A stretch of 64,000 nucleotides of DNA from Flavobacterium micromati (lineage in GTDB: Bacteria > Bacteroidota > Bacteroidia > Flavobacteriales > Flavobacteriaceae): the NCBI RefSeq assembly GCF_900129585.1, contig NZ_FQWF01000004.1, positions 62,001-126,000 on the forward strand. Direction: 5' to 3'. The notes beneath the pieces were generated by a model. It ran no database searches. It worked only from the letters and a program-made list of their open reading frames with translations, and was not told the DNA's origin. Positions 34,693 through 43,707 of this stretch are shown one piece after another. The translations under genes were made by a program, and so were the position numbers. The first letter of the stretch is position 1. Every line of letters begins with the position of its first letter.

Positions 34693-36621
34693 TTACTTGA
34701 CATATCGTATAATTGCCATTTCAGTAAATAAAAATAACAGCGCAAAGATAACAAACCATTTCCAGATTTGATTATCAGTTCGTTCAGTTTGTAGTTTATC
34801 AAAAAGCGATTTTATCGATTCAACTGTTTTGTAGTTGGAGCGCACACTTTCATTGGCTATAGCCAAATCACTTTCGGTTCTTTCGTAGTTAAAACTGATA
34901 TTTTCTATAGCTTCTTTTTTATTGAAAATAGTGAAGTTACCCGCTTGTTTTGGATAATCACCAAAAGTCATTTTCACTTTATTATTTAAAATTTGTTGTA
35001 AAGGAATGAATTGCTCATCGGTATTTTTCAATGTTAAAATGGCATCTTTATTCAGAGACACTTCGGTAAAATAAGTATCATTTTTACCAATAACGAGAGC
35101 GTTGACGCCATTTTTTTGATTGTATTTTGCCATTTTATAAAAAGTAGGAACTATAAGCGGCGATTGCTGAAAATTAGAATTTTCTACCGAAATAGGAGCT
35201 GCAAAAACCGCCACTTTACCTATTGGATTATTAGTAGATGTCAAAAAAGAAGTTTGATCTTCGTAAGACAAAACAGCAGGATACGAGCTCGATAAAGCGA
35301 ATGATTTTTTAACTTTTGGAAATTGAAAATTAATTATTTTTTTTTCAAAAACGCTGTTGTAAATGGGATGGTTAAAATTGATTTTAGTAATCAATTTTTC
35401 TTTATCCTCAAGTGAACTGAATTTTATATTTCCAAAATTAGAAACCAAAGAATTTAAATTTGAAATGGAACCAAGTGCTGATGGAATTACTATCAAATTC
35501 CCGCCTTTGTTTACAAAAGATTTTAAAGTAGTGCTTAATGCTTGTGGAAATTCATCTAATTCATTCAGTACAATTGCATCTTGATCTTCTAGTTTATTAA
35601 AATCTAGTTCGTTTAAAGTGTACGAATTGAAATTAAATTCTTCGGCAGTGTAAATTCGAGAAAGGAAATTGTTTTTTGCATTGTCACCAATACTAATTAC
35701 GTTTGTTTTTTGAACTTTTGAAATGCTGAAATATAAAGTATTATCATAACTCAAACCCTTGTCAACAACAGATACGTATCCGTGAAAAGCTTGTTTTGGA
35801 ATGGTAAAATTAATACTCTTTTTTAGGGTATTCAATGTTACTGAAGTTTTCGCAATGAGTTTTTTATCGTTATAAAGTGATATTGGAGTGGAATCAAAAT
35901 TTTGCCCATAACCTGATAATTGAACATTTATTTCATAAAATTGATCTAATGTTTTCTCAATAAAAACGCTGTCTATTGAAACATTGTTTTTTTGTACTGC
36001 TTTTGGGATTATAAAAATTGGAGACTCTTCTTTATCAAGATTTTTAAGCTGCTTTTCATCAATTCCAAGTCCATCTGTAATAATTACAATATCCTTTTTA
36101 AATGGGGTTTTATGCACTTTTAATTTGGAAATAATATTATCTAACCTAAAAGAAGTTGCACTGTATTTTAGATTTTGAAGCTCACTACGAATGCTTTTAA
36201 TATCCGTATTCCAGTAATTTTCTGTATTGGTTAACAATGAGAAATTTACGTTTTCTGGCGTTTCTTGCAGCAAATCTTGAACTGCTCGTTTTAGCAATTC
36301 GCCTTTGTTTCCTTTGGCTTGCATGCTAAAAGAATTGTCAAGAATTATATACAGTTCGTTATTTGCGTTTTTATTGTCCCGTAATTCAAAAAACGGTTGC
36401 GCAAAAGCGATAATTATGCAACTTAGCAATAACATGCGACAAGCCAGCAGTAACCATTTCTTAATTTTAGAACTTTTTCTAGTTTGAATTGTAATTGCTT
36501 TTAAGAACTGCACGTTCGTAAAATATTCTTTTTTAAAACGTCGCAATTGGAATAAATGAACCAAAATCGGAACTACTAATGCAAATAAAAAGTATAAAAT
36601 TTCGGGATTTCTAAAGTGCAT
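34693..36621 (-). CDS. BatA-domain membrane protein with von Willebrand A-like region
   Basis: From the ATG at 36621 (MHFRNPEILYFLFALVVPIL) the protein has 642 residues; a TTG two codons upstream is also in frame. The N-terminal BatA domain has two helices (about 7-25 and 55-75) with HLFQLRRFKKEYFTNV between them. A vWA-like segment follows (ELYIILDNSFSMQAKGNKGELL, DIVIITDGLGI) with the DxSxS metal site. A large periplasmic part and a C-terminal helix (WKWFVIFALLFLFTEMAIIRYVK) complete it. In Bacteroidota these proteins belong to aerotolerance-type membrane systems whose function is not settled. It heads the minus-strand operon. Confidence 0.85.
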   Translation of the reverse strand: MHFRNPEILYFLFALVVPILVHLFQLRRFKKEYFTNVQFLKAITIQTRKSSKIKKWLLLACRMLLLSCIIIAFAQPFFELRDNKNANNELYIILDNSFSMQAKGNKGELLKRAVQDLLQETPENVNFSLLTNTENYWNTDIKSIRSELQNLKYSATSFRLDNIISKLKVHKTPFKKDIVIITDGLGIDEKQLKNLDKEESPIFIIPKAVQKNNVSIDSVFIEKTLDQFYEINVQLSGYGQNFDSTPISLYNDKKLIAKTSVTLNTLKKSINFTIPKQAFHGYVSVVDKGLSYDNTLYFSISKVQKTNVISIGDNAKNNFLSRIYTAEEFNFNSYTLNELDFNKLEDQDAIVLNELDEFPQALSTTLKSFVNKGGNLIVIPSALGSISNLNSLVSNFGNIKFSSLEDKEKLITKINFNHPIYNSVFEKKIINFQFPKVKKSFALSSSYPAVLSYEDQTSFLTSTNNPIGKVAVFAAPISVENSNFQQSPLIVPTFYKMAKYNQKNGVNALVIGKNDTYFTEVSLNKDAILTLKNTDEQFIPLQQILNNKVKMTFGDYPKQAGNFTIFNKKEAIENISFNYERTESDLAIANESVRSNYKTVESIKSLFDKLQTERTDNQIWKWFVIFALLFLFTEMAIIRYVK

Positions 36622-36627
36622 TCTCAA

Positions 36628-36933
36628 TTAGATTTACTTCGTTGGTTTTTAATTTTAATAAGGTTCATTGAATTTTATTGGTCAAAAATACAAATTTGTT
36701 TAAAGTTTTTCGACACGAATTTCCTGAATTATCACAAATTGTAATCTTTTATAATTTGAGTGCATAAATTCTCGATTATTTAGAATTTGTGTAATTAAAA
36801 TAAATTTTTACTCCTGTAAATTTCTATAATCCACGTCTAATCTTTTTTAATAGCGAACGGACTGAAAGCAACTACTTTTTTAATTTGTTTAACAATATAA
36901 AGTGTATTTTAGCTTCGTAACAAATTTAAAAAT
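36628..36933. other. 306-bp divergent intergenic region
   Basis: The gap separates the BatA-type operon (-) and the lactonase gene (+). A minus-strand TATTTTTG box lies at 36683-36690 and a weak plus-strand pair (TTTG 36884-36887, TATTTTAG 36905-36912) before the lactonase. No gene or repeat was seen. Confidence 0.4.
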
Positions 36934-38046
36934 ATGAAAAATTCTCATTTACTTATTTTTTCTCTCTTTACTTTTATTAATGTGCAGTCGCAAAATAATA
37001 AATTTAATTTATTGATTGGGACATATAGCAACAAATGTGATAGCAAAGGAATTTATGTTTACGAATTTGATATAAAAACAGGGGATTTCAACTTTAAAAA
37101 CGCAACAGAAAATGTGATTAATCCAAGCTATTTATCATTTTCAAAGGATAGTAAAGTAGTTTATGCCGTAAATGAATATGGTGGCAAAAGTACAGTAAGT
37201 TCATTTAAATATGATGTAACTAACGCTAAGCTGAATTTGTTAAACAAACAAGAGGCTGGAGGAGCTGATCCTTGTCACATTATTAATGATGACAAAAATA
37301 TTATTACTGCTAATTATTCGAGTGGAAATATCTCCGTTTTTGGTAAAAATAATGATGGCAGCATAACCGAAGTAAAACAGTTAGTGCAGCATTTTGGAAA
37401 AGGAATAAATGCGCAACGACAAAAAAGTCCGCATGCACACATGGTTTATTTCTCTCCCGATAAAAAATACGTTTTAGTGACTGATTTGGGAAATGACAAT
37501 TTGTATTCATATACGTATAATGCAGAAGCAGCTAACGAAATCTTAAAAATTAAAGATACTATTTCTGTAAAAGCTGGCGGCGGACCAAGACATTTAACCT
37601 TCAGTAAAGACGGGAAATTTGTTTATCTATTGCAAGAATTAGATGGCAATATAACTATTTACAGTTATTTAGACGGTACTCTTAATAAAATTTATGAGGC
37701 TACAATTATTTCAAAAGATTTTATAGGAACAATTGGCGCTGCTGATATTCATATTTCTCCCGATGGAAAATTTTTGTACGCAACAAATCGCGGAACGGCA
37801 AATGATATTTCGATTTTTAAAATTCTTAAAAGCGGAAAATTAGAATCTGTAGGACAAACTAGTACTTTGGGAAAAACACCAAGAAATTTTGCAATCGATC
37901 CAAGCGGTAATTTTTTATTAATTGCCAATCAAAATTCGAATGAAATTGTGGTTTTGAAAAGGAATAAAAAAACTGGAAAACTAACTGATACTGGTAAGAA
38001 AATCAATTTATGTTCACCAGTTTGTTTGGTTTTTGTAAAAGATTGA
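36934..38046 (+). CDS. Secreted lactonase-family beta-propeller protein (6-phosphogluconolactonase-like)
   Basis: The protein has 370 residues. The signal peptide ends near residue 20 (FTFINVQSQNN). The rest is a seven-bladed propeller of the YbhE/Pgl type: LLIGTYSNKCDSKGIYVYEFD, NPSYLSFSKDSKVVYAVNE, KSPHAHMVYFSPDKKYVLVTDLGND, GGGPRHLTFSKDGKFVYLLQEL and GKTPRNFAIDPSGNFLLIANQNS. The His and Arg residues of the propeller centre are present. Because it is exported, a role in the pentose phosphate pathway is unlikely, and a periplasmic sugar-lactone hydrolase is a better guess. It is monocistronic. Confidence 0.85.
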   Translation: MKNSHLLIFSLFTFINVQSQNNKFNLLIGTYSNKCDSKGIYVYEFDIKTGDFNFKNATENVINPSYLSFSKDSKVVYAVNEYGGKSTVSSFKYDVTNAKLNLLNKQEAGGADPCHIINDDKNIITANYSSGNISVFGKNNDGSITEVKQLVQHFGKGINAQRQKSPHAHMVYFSPDKKYVLVTDLGNDNLYSYTYNAEAANEILKIKDTISVKAGGGPRHLTFSKDGKFVYLLQELDGNITIYSYLDGTLNKIYEATIISKDFIGTIGAADIHISPDGKFLYATNRGTANDISIFKILKSGKLESVGQTSTLGKTPRNFAIDPSGNFLLIANQNSNEIVVLKRNKKTGKLTDTGKKINLCSPVCLVFVKD

Positions 38047-38126
38047 ATTAGCGGTGAACAGTTTACTCGCTGAGCACAGAAGCACTGTCAACTAATTACT
38101 AAACGCTAGAAACTGAACACTGACCA

Positions 38127-39479
38127 CTATTTATTCTTATCTTTTCGTTTTTTATTTCTTGTTTTTAACATGTTTCTGTTAACTGATCCGTGCGTTTTTT
38201 TCTTAGTTACGCCTGGACCACCTAAGTTGACTTTTTTATTCTTTTTGCTTTTTTCTTGAAATGCGCCATCACCATCTAATTTTTGTTTTTTCATCAAAAA
38301 TTTTATTGGTTGTCTGTCTTTTTCAGGTTCGATTAGTTTTGATGAAATTTCTACTGTTTCAGGGAACTCTTCGATTGATAATTCCATATTCATCAGCACT
38401 TCAATTTCAACTTTGTACTCTTCTTCTCGCGGTGCAATTAAACTGATAGCAGTTCCTTTGGCATCAGCACGACCCGTTCTACCTATTCTGTGCATATACA
38501 ATTCAGGTAATTCTGGCATTTCAAAATTTACAACATGAGTAATATTCGAGATATCTAAACCTCTAGCCATAATATCTGTAGTGATCAACCCGCGTAAATT
38601 GCCTTCTTGGAATGAAGCCATCGTACTCAATCGATAATTTTGCGATTTGTTAGAGTGAATAACTCCAAATTGATCTTCAAAATCTTCCTCAATTCGTTCT
38701 TGAACTAAGTCGGCTATTTTTTTATTATTGACAAACACTAAAACACGACTCATGTCCTCGTTATTTTGCAACAAGTGTTTTAATAAATTTATTTTAGTAT
38801 TAAAGTTAGGCGCTTGATATGTAATTTGTTTGATGTTTTCCAATGGCGTTCCTGATGCCGAAAGCGTAACTTCTTCAGGATAATCAAAATAATCATTCAA
38901 AATAGCATCTACTTCATCAGTCATCGTAGCAGAGAAAAGTATGTTTTGACGTTTTTTAGGCATCATCGCCAGAATAGCGGTTAACTGCGTTCGGAAACCT
39001 AAGTTTAACATTTCGTCAAATTCGTCGATCACCAGTTTTTGCATTTCTTCAAATCGAATTACATTATCTAGTGTTAAGTCCATGATTCGACCTGGAGTTC
39101 CTACAAGTATATCACAACCTGTATAAACGATGGTTTTTTGGGTATTGATATTCACCCCACCGAAAATTCCAACGGTACGAACCGACATGTATTTTGTCAA
39201 TTTTTCAACTTCTTCAACTACTTGAACAACTAATTCACGAGTAGGAACTAGAATTACTATTTTAGGAGTGTGCCCAGGAGTAAATTTATAAAGTTTTAAT
39301 AATGGTAGTAAGTAAGCAAATGTTTTTCCAGTACCAGTTTGAGCAATACCCATCATATCTCTTCCCGACATAATTACCGAAAAAGTTTTTTGTTGAATGG
39401 GTGTTGGTGTTGTAAATCCTAAATCATCAATTGATTTTTGTACTGATTTAGGAAGGTTGAATTGCTCAAAAGTGCTCAT
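38127..39479 (-). CDS. DEAD-box type ATP-dependent RNA helicase with DEFD in motif II
   Basis: The protein has 450 residues. The Q motif is FTTPTPIQQKTF, motif I AQTGTGKT, Ia PTREL, Ib TPGR, motif II LVIDEFDEMLNLGF (DEFD, not DEAD), motif III SAT and motif VI HRIGRTGR. The C terminus is a basic tail (KKTHGSVNRNMLKTRNKKRK) that suits RNA binding. It unwinds RNA duplexes, probably in ribosome assembly or mRNA decay, in the cytoplasm. A TACATTTG box just upstream (39496-39503, minus strand) suggests its own promoter. Confidence 0.93.
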   Translation of the reverse strand: MSTFEQFNLPKSVQKSIDDLGFTTPTPIQQKTFSVIMSGRDMMGIAQTGTGKTFAYLLPLLKLYKFTPGHTPKIVILVPTRELVVQVVEEVEKLTKYMSVRTVGIFGGVNINTQKTIVYTGCDILVGTPGRIMDLTLDNVIRFEEMQKLVIDEFDEMLNLGFRTQLTAILAMMPKKRQNILFSATMTDEVDAILNDYFDYPEEVTLSASGTPLENIKQITYQAPNFNTKINLLKHLLQNNEDMSRVLVFVNNKKIADLVQERIEEDFEDQFGVIHSNKSQNYRLSTMASFQEGNLRGLITTDIMARGLDISNITHVVNFEMPELPELYMHRIGRTGRADAKGTAISLIAPREEEYKVEIEVLMNMELSIEEFPETVEISSKLIEPEKDRQPIKFLMKKQKLDGDGAFQEKSKKNKKVNLGGPGVTKKKTHGSVNRNMLKTRNKKRKDKNK

Positions 39480-39495
39480 AAATTGCTATTTTGTG

Positions 39496-39503
39496 CAAAT
39501 GTA
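39496..39503 (-). promoter_or_regulatory. Minus-7 box of the DEAD-box helicase gene
   Basis: TACATTTG on the minus strand fits TAnnTTTG. It lies only 17 bases before the start codon, which implies a very short leader. Confidence 0.45.
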
Positions 39504-39556
39504 CGTTAAAAAAAAGTATTTTAGTATTTTGTGGTTTTTAAGTCTATACCAAAATT

Positions 39557-40321
39557 TTAAAATCCTTCAAAAACGCCTAATCCAAACAAAGCAAAATCGT
39601 ATTTTACAGGATCTTTACTATCTAATTTTCGGAGTTGAAGATCTAGTTCAGCAACCGCTTTTCCATCATTTTGTTTCCGAGTTAATAAACTCAGTTTTCT
39701 GGCTACATTTCCAGAATGTACATCAAGAGGGCAAGATAATGCAGCTGGTGAAATACTTTTCCAAATCCCTAAATCAACACCTTTGTTATCTTGACGAATC
39801 ATCCACCGCAAATACATGTTAATGCGCTTTGCTGCCGAGTTGTTCAATGGATCTGAAACGTGTTTTTGGGTTCTATTTAAATGCGGAATCTCAAAAAATA
39901 ATTTTTTGAATTCATGAATACTTTTTTGCATGGAATCAGCTTGTTGATTTTTACTGAAAACAGCTTCTAATCCACCGTGATTTTGATAGATATTTTTCAA
40001 ACTTTGGATAAAACTAGAAAAATCTGTTCCATTAAAAGTTCGATGAACAAAGGATTCTAATGCTTCTAAATCTTTTTCAGAATGCGACATCACAAAATCA
40101 TAAGGCGCATTTCCCATTAGTTCCATCATATTATGAGAATTTTTGATTATCATTTTGCGATTTCCCCAAGCAATTGTCGCGCTTAAAAAACCTGCAATTT
40201 CAATATCTTCCTTCTGAGTAAATAAATGTGGAATCTGAACTGGGTCACTTTCTATAAATTCGAGTGTGTTGTATTGAAGAACTTTTTCGTCCAGAAAATC
40301 TTTTAATTCTGAGTTGGTCAT
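39557..40321 (-). CDS. TIGR02757/DUF2400 family protein
   Basis: The protein has 254 residues. IAGFLSATIAWGNRKMIIKNSHNMMELMG near residues 40-70 and MYLRWMIRQDNKGVDLGIWKSISPAALSCPLDVHSGNVARKLSLL in the C-terminal third are the recognisable blocks of the TIGR02757 family. RWMIRQ, PLDVHSG and the final DPVKYDFALFGLGV resemble the DNA-glycosylase-like (HhH) fold ends, which may point to a nucleic-acid role, but no activity is known. It is transcribed towards the helicase gene with 77 bases between them. Confidence 0.85.
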   Translation of the reverse strand: MTNSELKDFLDEKVLQYNTLEFIESDPVQIPHLFTQKEDIEIAGFLSATIAWGNRKMIIKNSHNMMELMGNAPYDFVMSHSEKDLEALESFVHRTFNGTDFSSFIQSLKNIYQNHGGLEAVFSKNQQADSMQKSIHEFKKLFFEIPHLNRTQKHVSDPLNNSAAKRINMYLRWMIRQDNKGVDLGIWKSISPAALSCPLDVHSGNVARKLSLLTRKQNDGKAVAELDLQLRKLDSKDPVKYDFALFGLGVFEGF

Positions 40322-40463
40322 AGTCGAAAACAGTTTGTTTGGTAAATTTAATTTAGAAATGTTTGAGCGAACAAATTTTAAATGGTAGCATTACAATTTA
40401 AAAATTCGCGGCCCATTTATGATAATTGCTGAAGGTTTGCCACTAGCAAAATTGATATAATTT

Positions 40464-41156
40464 TTAATTGCTAATTTGTCCATCGATCATAATTAATTTT
40501 CGATCTGCCATATTGGCCAAATCTTCATTATGAGTTACAATTACAAAAGTCTGACCTAATTCATCTCTTAATTTAAAAAAAAGCTGGTGCAAATTTTCAG
40601 CAGAAGCCGTGTCTAAATTCCCAGAAGGCTCATCGGCAAATATAATTGCTGGTTTGTTGATTAATGCTCTTGCAACAGCCACACGTTGTTGTTCGCCTCC
40701 CGAAAGTTCGTTTGGTTTATGATTGATTCGATGCGAAAGTCCAAGGTAATCCAATAACTTTTTGGCTTCGATTTCTGTTTCTTGTTTGGATTTATTTGCT
40801 ATGAACGCAGGGATACATACATTTTCTAAAGCGCTAAATTCTGGTAATAATTGATGAAATTGAAATATAAAACCTAGATTCAAATTTCTAAATTTAGATA
40901 AAGTTTTATCATTCATTTTCATAACATCTTGATTATTTATCAATAAAGAAGTTTCTGTTTTTTGATTTTCTGTTCCTCCATTCTGAGGTAACGGGCTAGG
41001 GTGGTCTAGTGTTCCTAATATTTGTAAAAGTGTTGTTTTTCCAGCGCCAGATGCACCAACTATAGAGACAATTTCTCCTTTTTCAATATATAAATCAACT
41101 CCTTTCAAGACATGTAATTGATCGTAATATTTATGTAAATTTTTGATAGATATCAT
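40464..41156 (-). CDS. ABC transporter ATP-binding protein, LolD-like
   Basis: From the ATG at 41156 ([19 protein letters not shown]) the protein has 230 residues; the frame is open for nine more codons that do not fit the family. Walker A is GASGAGKTT, the Q-loop [18 protein letters not shown], the signature [15 protein letters not shown], Walker [13 protein letters not shown] and the His switch [21 protein letters not shown] is typical of LolD/MacB-type export ATPases of lipoproteins. The protein has an extra loop of about 15 residues after LGTLDHPSP. The membrane subunit is not adjacent, which is common for Bacteroidota LolD. Confidence 0.85.
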   Translation of the reverse strand: MISIKNLHKYYDQLHVLKGVDLYIEKGEIVSIVGASGAGKTTLLQILGTLDHPSPLPQNGGTENQKTETSLLINNQDVMKMNDKTLSKFRNLNLGFIFQFHQLLPEFSALENVCIPAFIANKSKQETEIEAKKLLDYLGLSHRINHKPNELSGGEQQRVAVARALINKPAIIFADEPSGNLDTASAENLHQLFFKLRDELGQTFVIVTHNEDLANMADRKLIMIDGQISN

Positions 41157-41277
41157 CCTTTGAGTATTTTTACAAAGAAACAAAGATTTTAATTAGTTTG
41201 AATTGCAAACCTTTTTATTTTACTTTCACAAAGTATAAACTTTAGTTAACGCAATTTTTTTGGTATCCTTAAATGAA

Positions 41278-41285
41278 TAACTTTG
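41278..41285 (+). promoter_or_regulatory. Minus-7 box of the msrA gene
   Basis: TAACTTTG matches TAnnTTTG and lies 17 bases before the ATG at 41303. A TTTG at 41259-41262 is a possible minus-33 element, at a slightly short spacing of 15. Confidence 0.5.
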
Positions 41286-41302
41286 GTCGTTAAAATAAAA
41301 TC

Positions 41303-41950
41303 ATGAAACGAATAATCGGACTTTTTTTAGCATTATTGCCTTTTTCATTTTGTGCAAAGGAAAAGAATATTGTGGTACCAAAAGGCGTAGAAACAAAAAA
41401 TATGGAAGTAGAAAATGGAGTAGAAAAAGCGACATTCGCTGGAGGATGTTTTTGGTGTACAGAAGCAGTTTTTTTAGAATTAAAAGGAGTGAAAACCGTG
41501 GTTTCGGGATATATTGGTGGTAAAACCATTAATCCAACTTACAGCGAAATTGGAACAGGAGAAACTGGACACGCTGAAGCAATTGAAATCACTTTCGATC
41601 CTGCTGTCATTAGTTTTGGAGAATTATTAGAGATATTTTTTGCAACGCATGATCCAACAACGTTGAATCGTCAAGGAGCTGATATAGGCACACAATATCG
41701 CAGTGAAATTTTTTATCATAATCCAACTCAAAAACAGATGTCACAGGATTATATAGCTTTGATGACAAGCGAAAATACTTTTGGAAAAGCTATTGTGACA
41801 AAAATTTCTGAAGCACCTAAATTTTATGTAGCTGAGGAATACCATCAAAACTATTACAATCAAAATAAATCGCAAGGATATTGCAGTTATGTGATTACGC
41901 CCAAAATTGATAAACTGAAAAAGTTATACCAAATGAAGCTTAAAAATTAA
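41303..41950 (+). CDS. msrA: Peptide methionine-S-sulfoxide reductase, envelope lipoprotein
   Basis: The protein has 215 residues. A lipoprotein-type signal ends with Cys17 (LPFSFCAKE), so this MsrA is exported. The catalytic domain starts near residue 43 with ATFAGGCFWCTEAVF, where Cys49 is the reactive residue. GYIGGKTINPTYSEIGTGETGHAEA and the C-terminal EEYHQNYYNQN are family signatures. It repairs oxidised Met (S-form) in envelope proteins. Electron donors for exported MsrA are not encoded here. It has its own promoter and is followed 45 bases later by a small membrane-protein gene. Confidence 0.95.
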   Translation: MKRIIGLFLALLPFSFCAKEKNIVVPKGVETKNMEVENGVEKATFAGGCFWCTEAVFLELKGVKTVVSGYIGGKTINPTYSEIGTGETGHAEAIEITFDPAVISFGELLEIFFATHDPTTLNRQGADIGTQYRSEIFYHNPTQKQMSQDYIALMTSENTFGKAIVTKISEAPKFYVAEEYHQNYYNQNKSQGYCSYVITPKIDKLKKLYQMKLKN

Positions 41951-41995
41951 TTGGCATTAAATTTGTCTTAGTTTGAAAAAAATACCTAAAACGCT

Positions 41996-42298
41996 ATGGC
42001 AGAAATTATTCAAATAGTTAGCATCGAACGGAATAAAACGAGGAATTTATTTTTAGGAATTCTTTTTGATGCCATAGGAATGTTGTCTTTTACAATTCCA
42101 TTTCTTGGCGAATTTTCAGATGTTATTTGGGCTCCGTTAGCTGGATTTTTAATGACTTGGATGTATAAAGGAACAATAGGTAAAGTTGGAGGGGTGATTA
42201 CTTTTATTGAAGAGATTTTACCATTCTCTGATTTTATACCTACTTTTACATTAACATGGATTTACAAGTATCTGATAAAAAAACAAAACGCTTCTTAA
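41996..42298 (+). CDS. Small membrane protein, function unknown
   Basis: The protein has 100 residues with two hydrophobic helices (about 21-45, FLGILFDAIGMLSFTIPFLG, and 52-70, VIWAPLAGFLMTWMYKG) and a further amphipathic stretch to the C terminus. GVITFIEEILPFSDFIPTFTLTWIY near the end resembles small proteins of Bacteroidota that carry the FIEExLPF pattern. The stop codon lies inside the loop of the following terminator. No function can be assigned. Confidence 0.7.
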   Translation: MAEIIQIVSIERNKTRNLFLGILFDAIGMLSFTIPFLGEFSDVIWAPLAGFLMTWMYKGTIGKVGGVITFIEEILPFSDFIPTFTLTWIYKYLIKKQNAS

Positions 42299-42312
42299 CT
42301 GAGGCGTTTTTT
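42286..42312. terminator. Bidirectional terminator between two small membrane-protein genes
   Basis: AAACGCTTC at 42286-42294 pairs with GAGGCGTTT at 42301-42309 (one G-U). A T run follows on the right and an A-rich stretch lies on the left. The hairpin overlaps the plus-strand stop and abuts the minus-strand stop at 42311. Confidence 0.75.
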
Positions 42313-42613
42313 ATGATTTAAAAAGAAATCCTAATCCCATTGCTCGAAGCATTTTTTTTTCGAAATTCCAGAAGAATTTAAACTGGCCAAACAATGATCC
42401 AATTACCACTAGAAGAATTTGGTATATTGGAAAAATTAAAATAAGTCGAATAAGTGTAAACCAAAAACCTAAATCTTCTTTTGTAATTCCTAACCATATA
42501 CAAAATGGCTTTGAGAGCCAAGCGGATGACGAACCGGTTATTGCAAATACAATAAAAATTATTGTAAGTTGATAATTGCTTTTAATTTTCCAACGCTCTT
42601 TGAGCTTTTTCAT
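42311..42613 (-). CDS. Small membrane protein, DUF6787-like
   Basis: From the ATG at 42613 (MKKLKERWKIKSNYQL) the protein has 100 residues; the frame extends seven codons further without family support. A positively charged N terminus is followed by three hydrophobic helices (LTIIFIVFAITGSSSAWLS, GFWFTLIRLILIFPIYQILLVVIGSLFGQF). The ending FFWNFEKKMLRAMGLG is typical of the small flavobacterial family DUF6787. The function is unknown. A lipoprotein gene lies upstream with 32 bases between. Confidence 0.75.
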   Translation of the reverse strand: MKKLKERWKIKSNYQLTIIFIVFAITGSSSAWLSKPFCIWLGITKEDLGFWFTLIRLILIFPIYQILLVVIGSLFGQFKFFWNFEKKMLRAMGLGFLFKS

Positions 42614-42645
42614 TTTTTTATATAATAGCTGCAAAGGTAGTTACA

Positions 42646-43080
42646 TTATCTAATAGGCACAATTCCAAAAAGATTTTGTTTATATGTATTTTGGAAAAAA
42701 ATCATATAATTGTAAATTAAGTAGTTTACCTCGTAACCATAATTTATAGATCGATCATAATTGATTATCATTTCATATAAAAGAGGATTATATAGTGTGG
42801 GTTGAGCTGCTCTTATATTCCATTCGGTAATGTAGAATTGATTTTTATTCTCCAGAAAAGTTTGAGTATAATAATTTCGTGGTAACGCAATAGAATTTAA
42901 CCAAGGATTAAAACCAATATCAATAATAATTACTTCATATTCTAGTTCTTCATTTGCAATTCTAACTGTGTCACTTTGTGAGACTACTGGCTGTTTTTTA
43001 GCATTAAGCTTTGAATTTGTTGTAGAGCAGCCAACTATAACAGCAATAATTACAATGACTACATAAATACTATTTTTCAT
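42646..43080 (-). CDS. Lipoprotein, DUF6146-like
   Basis: The protein has 144 residues. The lipobox Cys is in VIVGCSTTNS near residue 18. The mature part contains EYEVIIIDIGFNPWLNS and YYTQTFLENKNQFYITEWNIRAAQP, a layout I associate with the flavobacterial family DUF6146. The C terminus YGYEVNYLIYNYMIFFQNTY is aromatic-rich. It is encoded with the DUF6787-like membrane protein, and a minus-7 box (TAATTTTG, 43108-43115) lies upstream. The function is unknown. Confidence 0.75.
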   Translation of the reverse strand: MKNSIYVVIVIIAVIVGCSTTNSKLNAKKQPVVSQSDTVRIANEELEYEVIIIDIGFNPWLNSIALPRNYYTQTFLENKNQFYITEWNIRAAQPTLYNPLLYEMIINYDRSINYGYEVNYLIYNYMIFFQNTYKQNLFGIVPIR

Positions 43081-43107
43081 AATGATGGTTTTGATTGCAT
43101 AAATTTA

Positions 43108-43115
43108 CAAAATTA
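43108..43115 (-). promoter_or_regulatory. Minus-7 box of the DUF6146-like lipoprotein gene
   Basis: TAATTTTG on the minus strand fits TAnnTTTG, 28 bases before the ATG at 43080. No clear minus-33 element is seen. Confidence 0.45.
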
Positions 43116-43239
43116 AAACGCTGGCATACAGCCTATTTATAAAAAAAAGTGGTTTACCAAATTGTAAAAGACCTTTATATTTCGAAATTGCATATATAGA
43201 ATGCAAATTTAAATACCATTTCCAGAAATAGCACATATT

Positions 43240-43613
43240 TAAATATGAAACTTGAAAACTACTATCATTAAAATATTTGGCTTTGTTTACAAAGAAGTGT
43301 AAACTTTGTGGAATTAGACTTGCTGCTAAACCTGATGCAGTTTCATTGTTGACACCAAATTTTGCATTTACCCAGTAAGTTCGTTGGTAATTTTTTTAAC
43401 TAGCGGATTTGTATGATTTGATGTATTGTTTCCTTGAAACAATCCTGCAAGATGATCAAATCCACCTTCTTCAACCATTTTTTGTAATCCAGACTAAGCA
43501 GAATTGCTAACCTCGTTAATAACTGGTTCATTTTGCTTAACTGGAATGGTGTTATTTCTTACAATAGATTCAATTCCCAATTGTTGCACCAATTGTGGTG
43601 ATTGTTCAAAAAT
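43240..43613 (-). pseudogene. Decayed DUF937-family gene
   Basis: Read on the minus strand from 43613, the first residues are FEQSPQLVQQLGIES, as in the N terminus of flavobacterial DUF937 proteins, with the ATG changed to ATT. A TAG interrupts it at 43494-43496, then SGLQKMVEEGGFDHLAGLFQGNN and NPLVKKITNELTG follow. A frameshift near 43370 leads into KFGVNNETASGLAASLIP and then VNKA...NDSSFQVS, after which it fades. The order of these blocks is that of intact DUF937 proteins. It therefore carries a lost start, one stop and at least one frameshift. Confidence 0.75.
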
Positions 43614-43650
43614 AGAATTTTAGTTTTAGATTAGGTTTCAAAACTAATAA

Positions 43651-43688
43651 AAAAGGGATTTATTACAAATTGTTAATAAATCCCTTTT
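43651..43688 (-). terminator. Terminator of serA
   Basis: A perfect 15-bp stem (43651-43665 with 43674-43688, core GGGATTTATTA) has an 8-base loop and lies 20 bases after the minus-strand serA stop. The A-rich left arm gives a U run in the minus-strand RNA. Confidence 0.85.
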
Positions 43689-43707
43689 GAATTGATTGTA
43701 TAAAATT

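Noticed and set aside
38045..38126. Short repeats with GAACACTG near 38100 and again near 53060-53100
   Set aside because: Only a few short, simple copies; too little to call a repeat element or to infer function.
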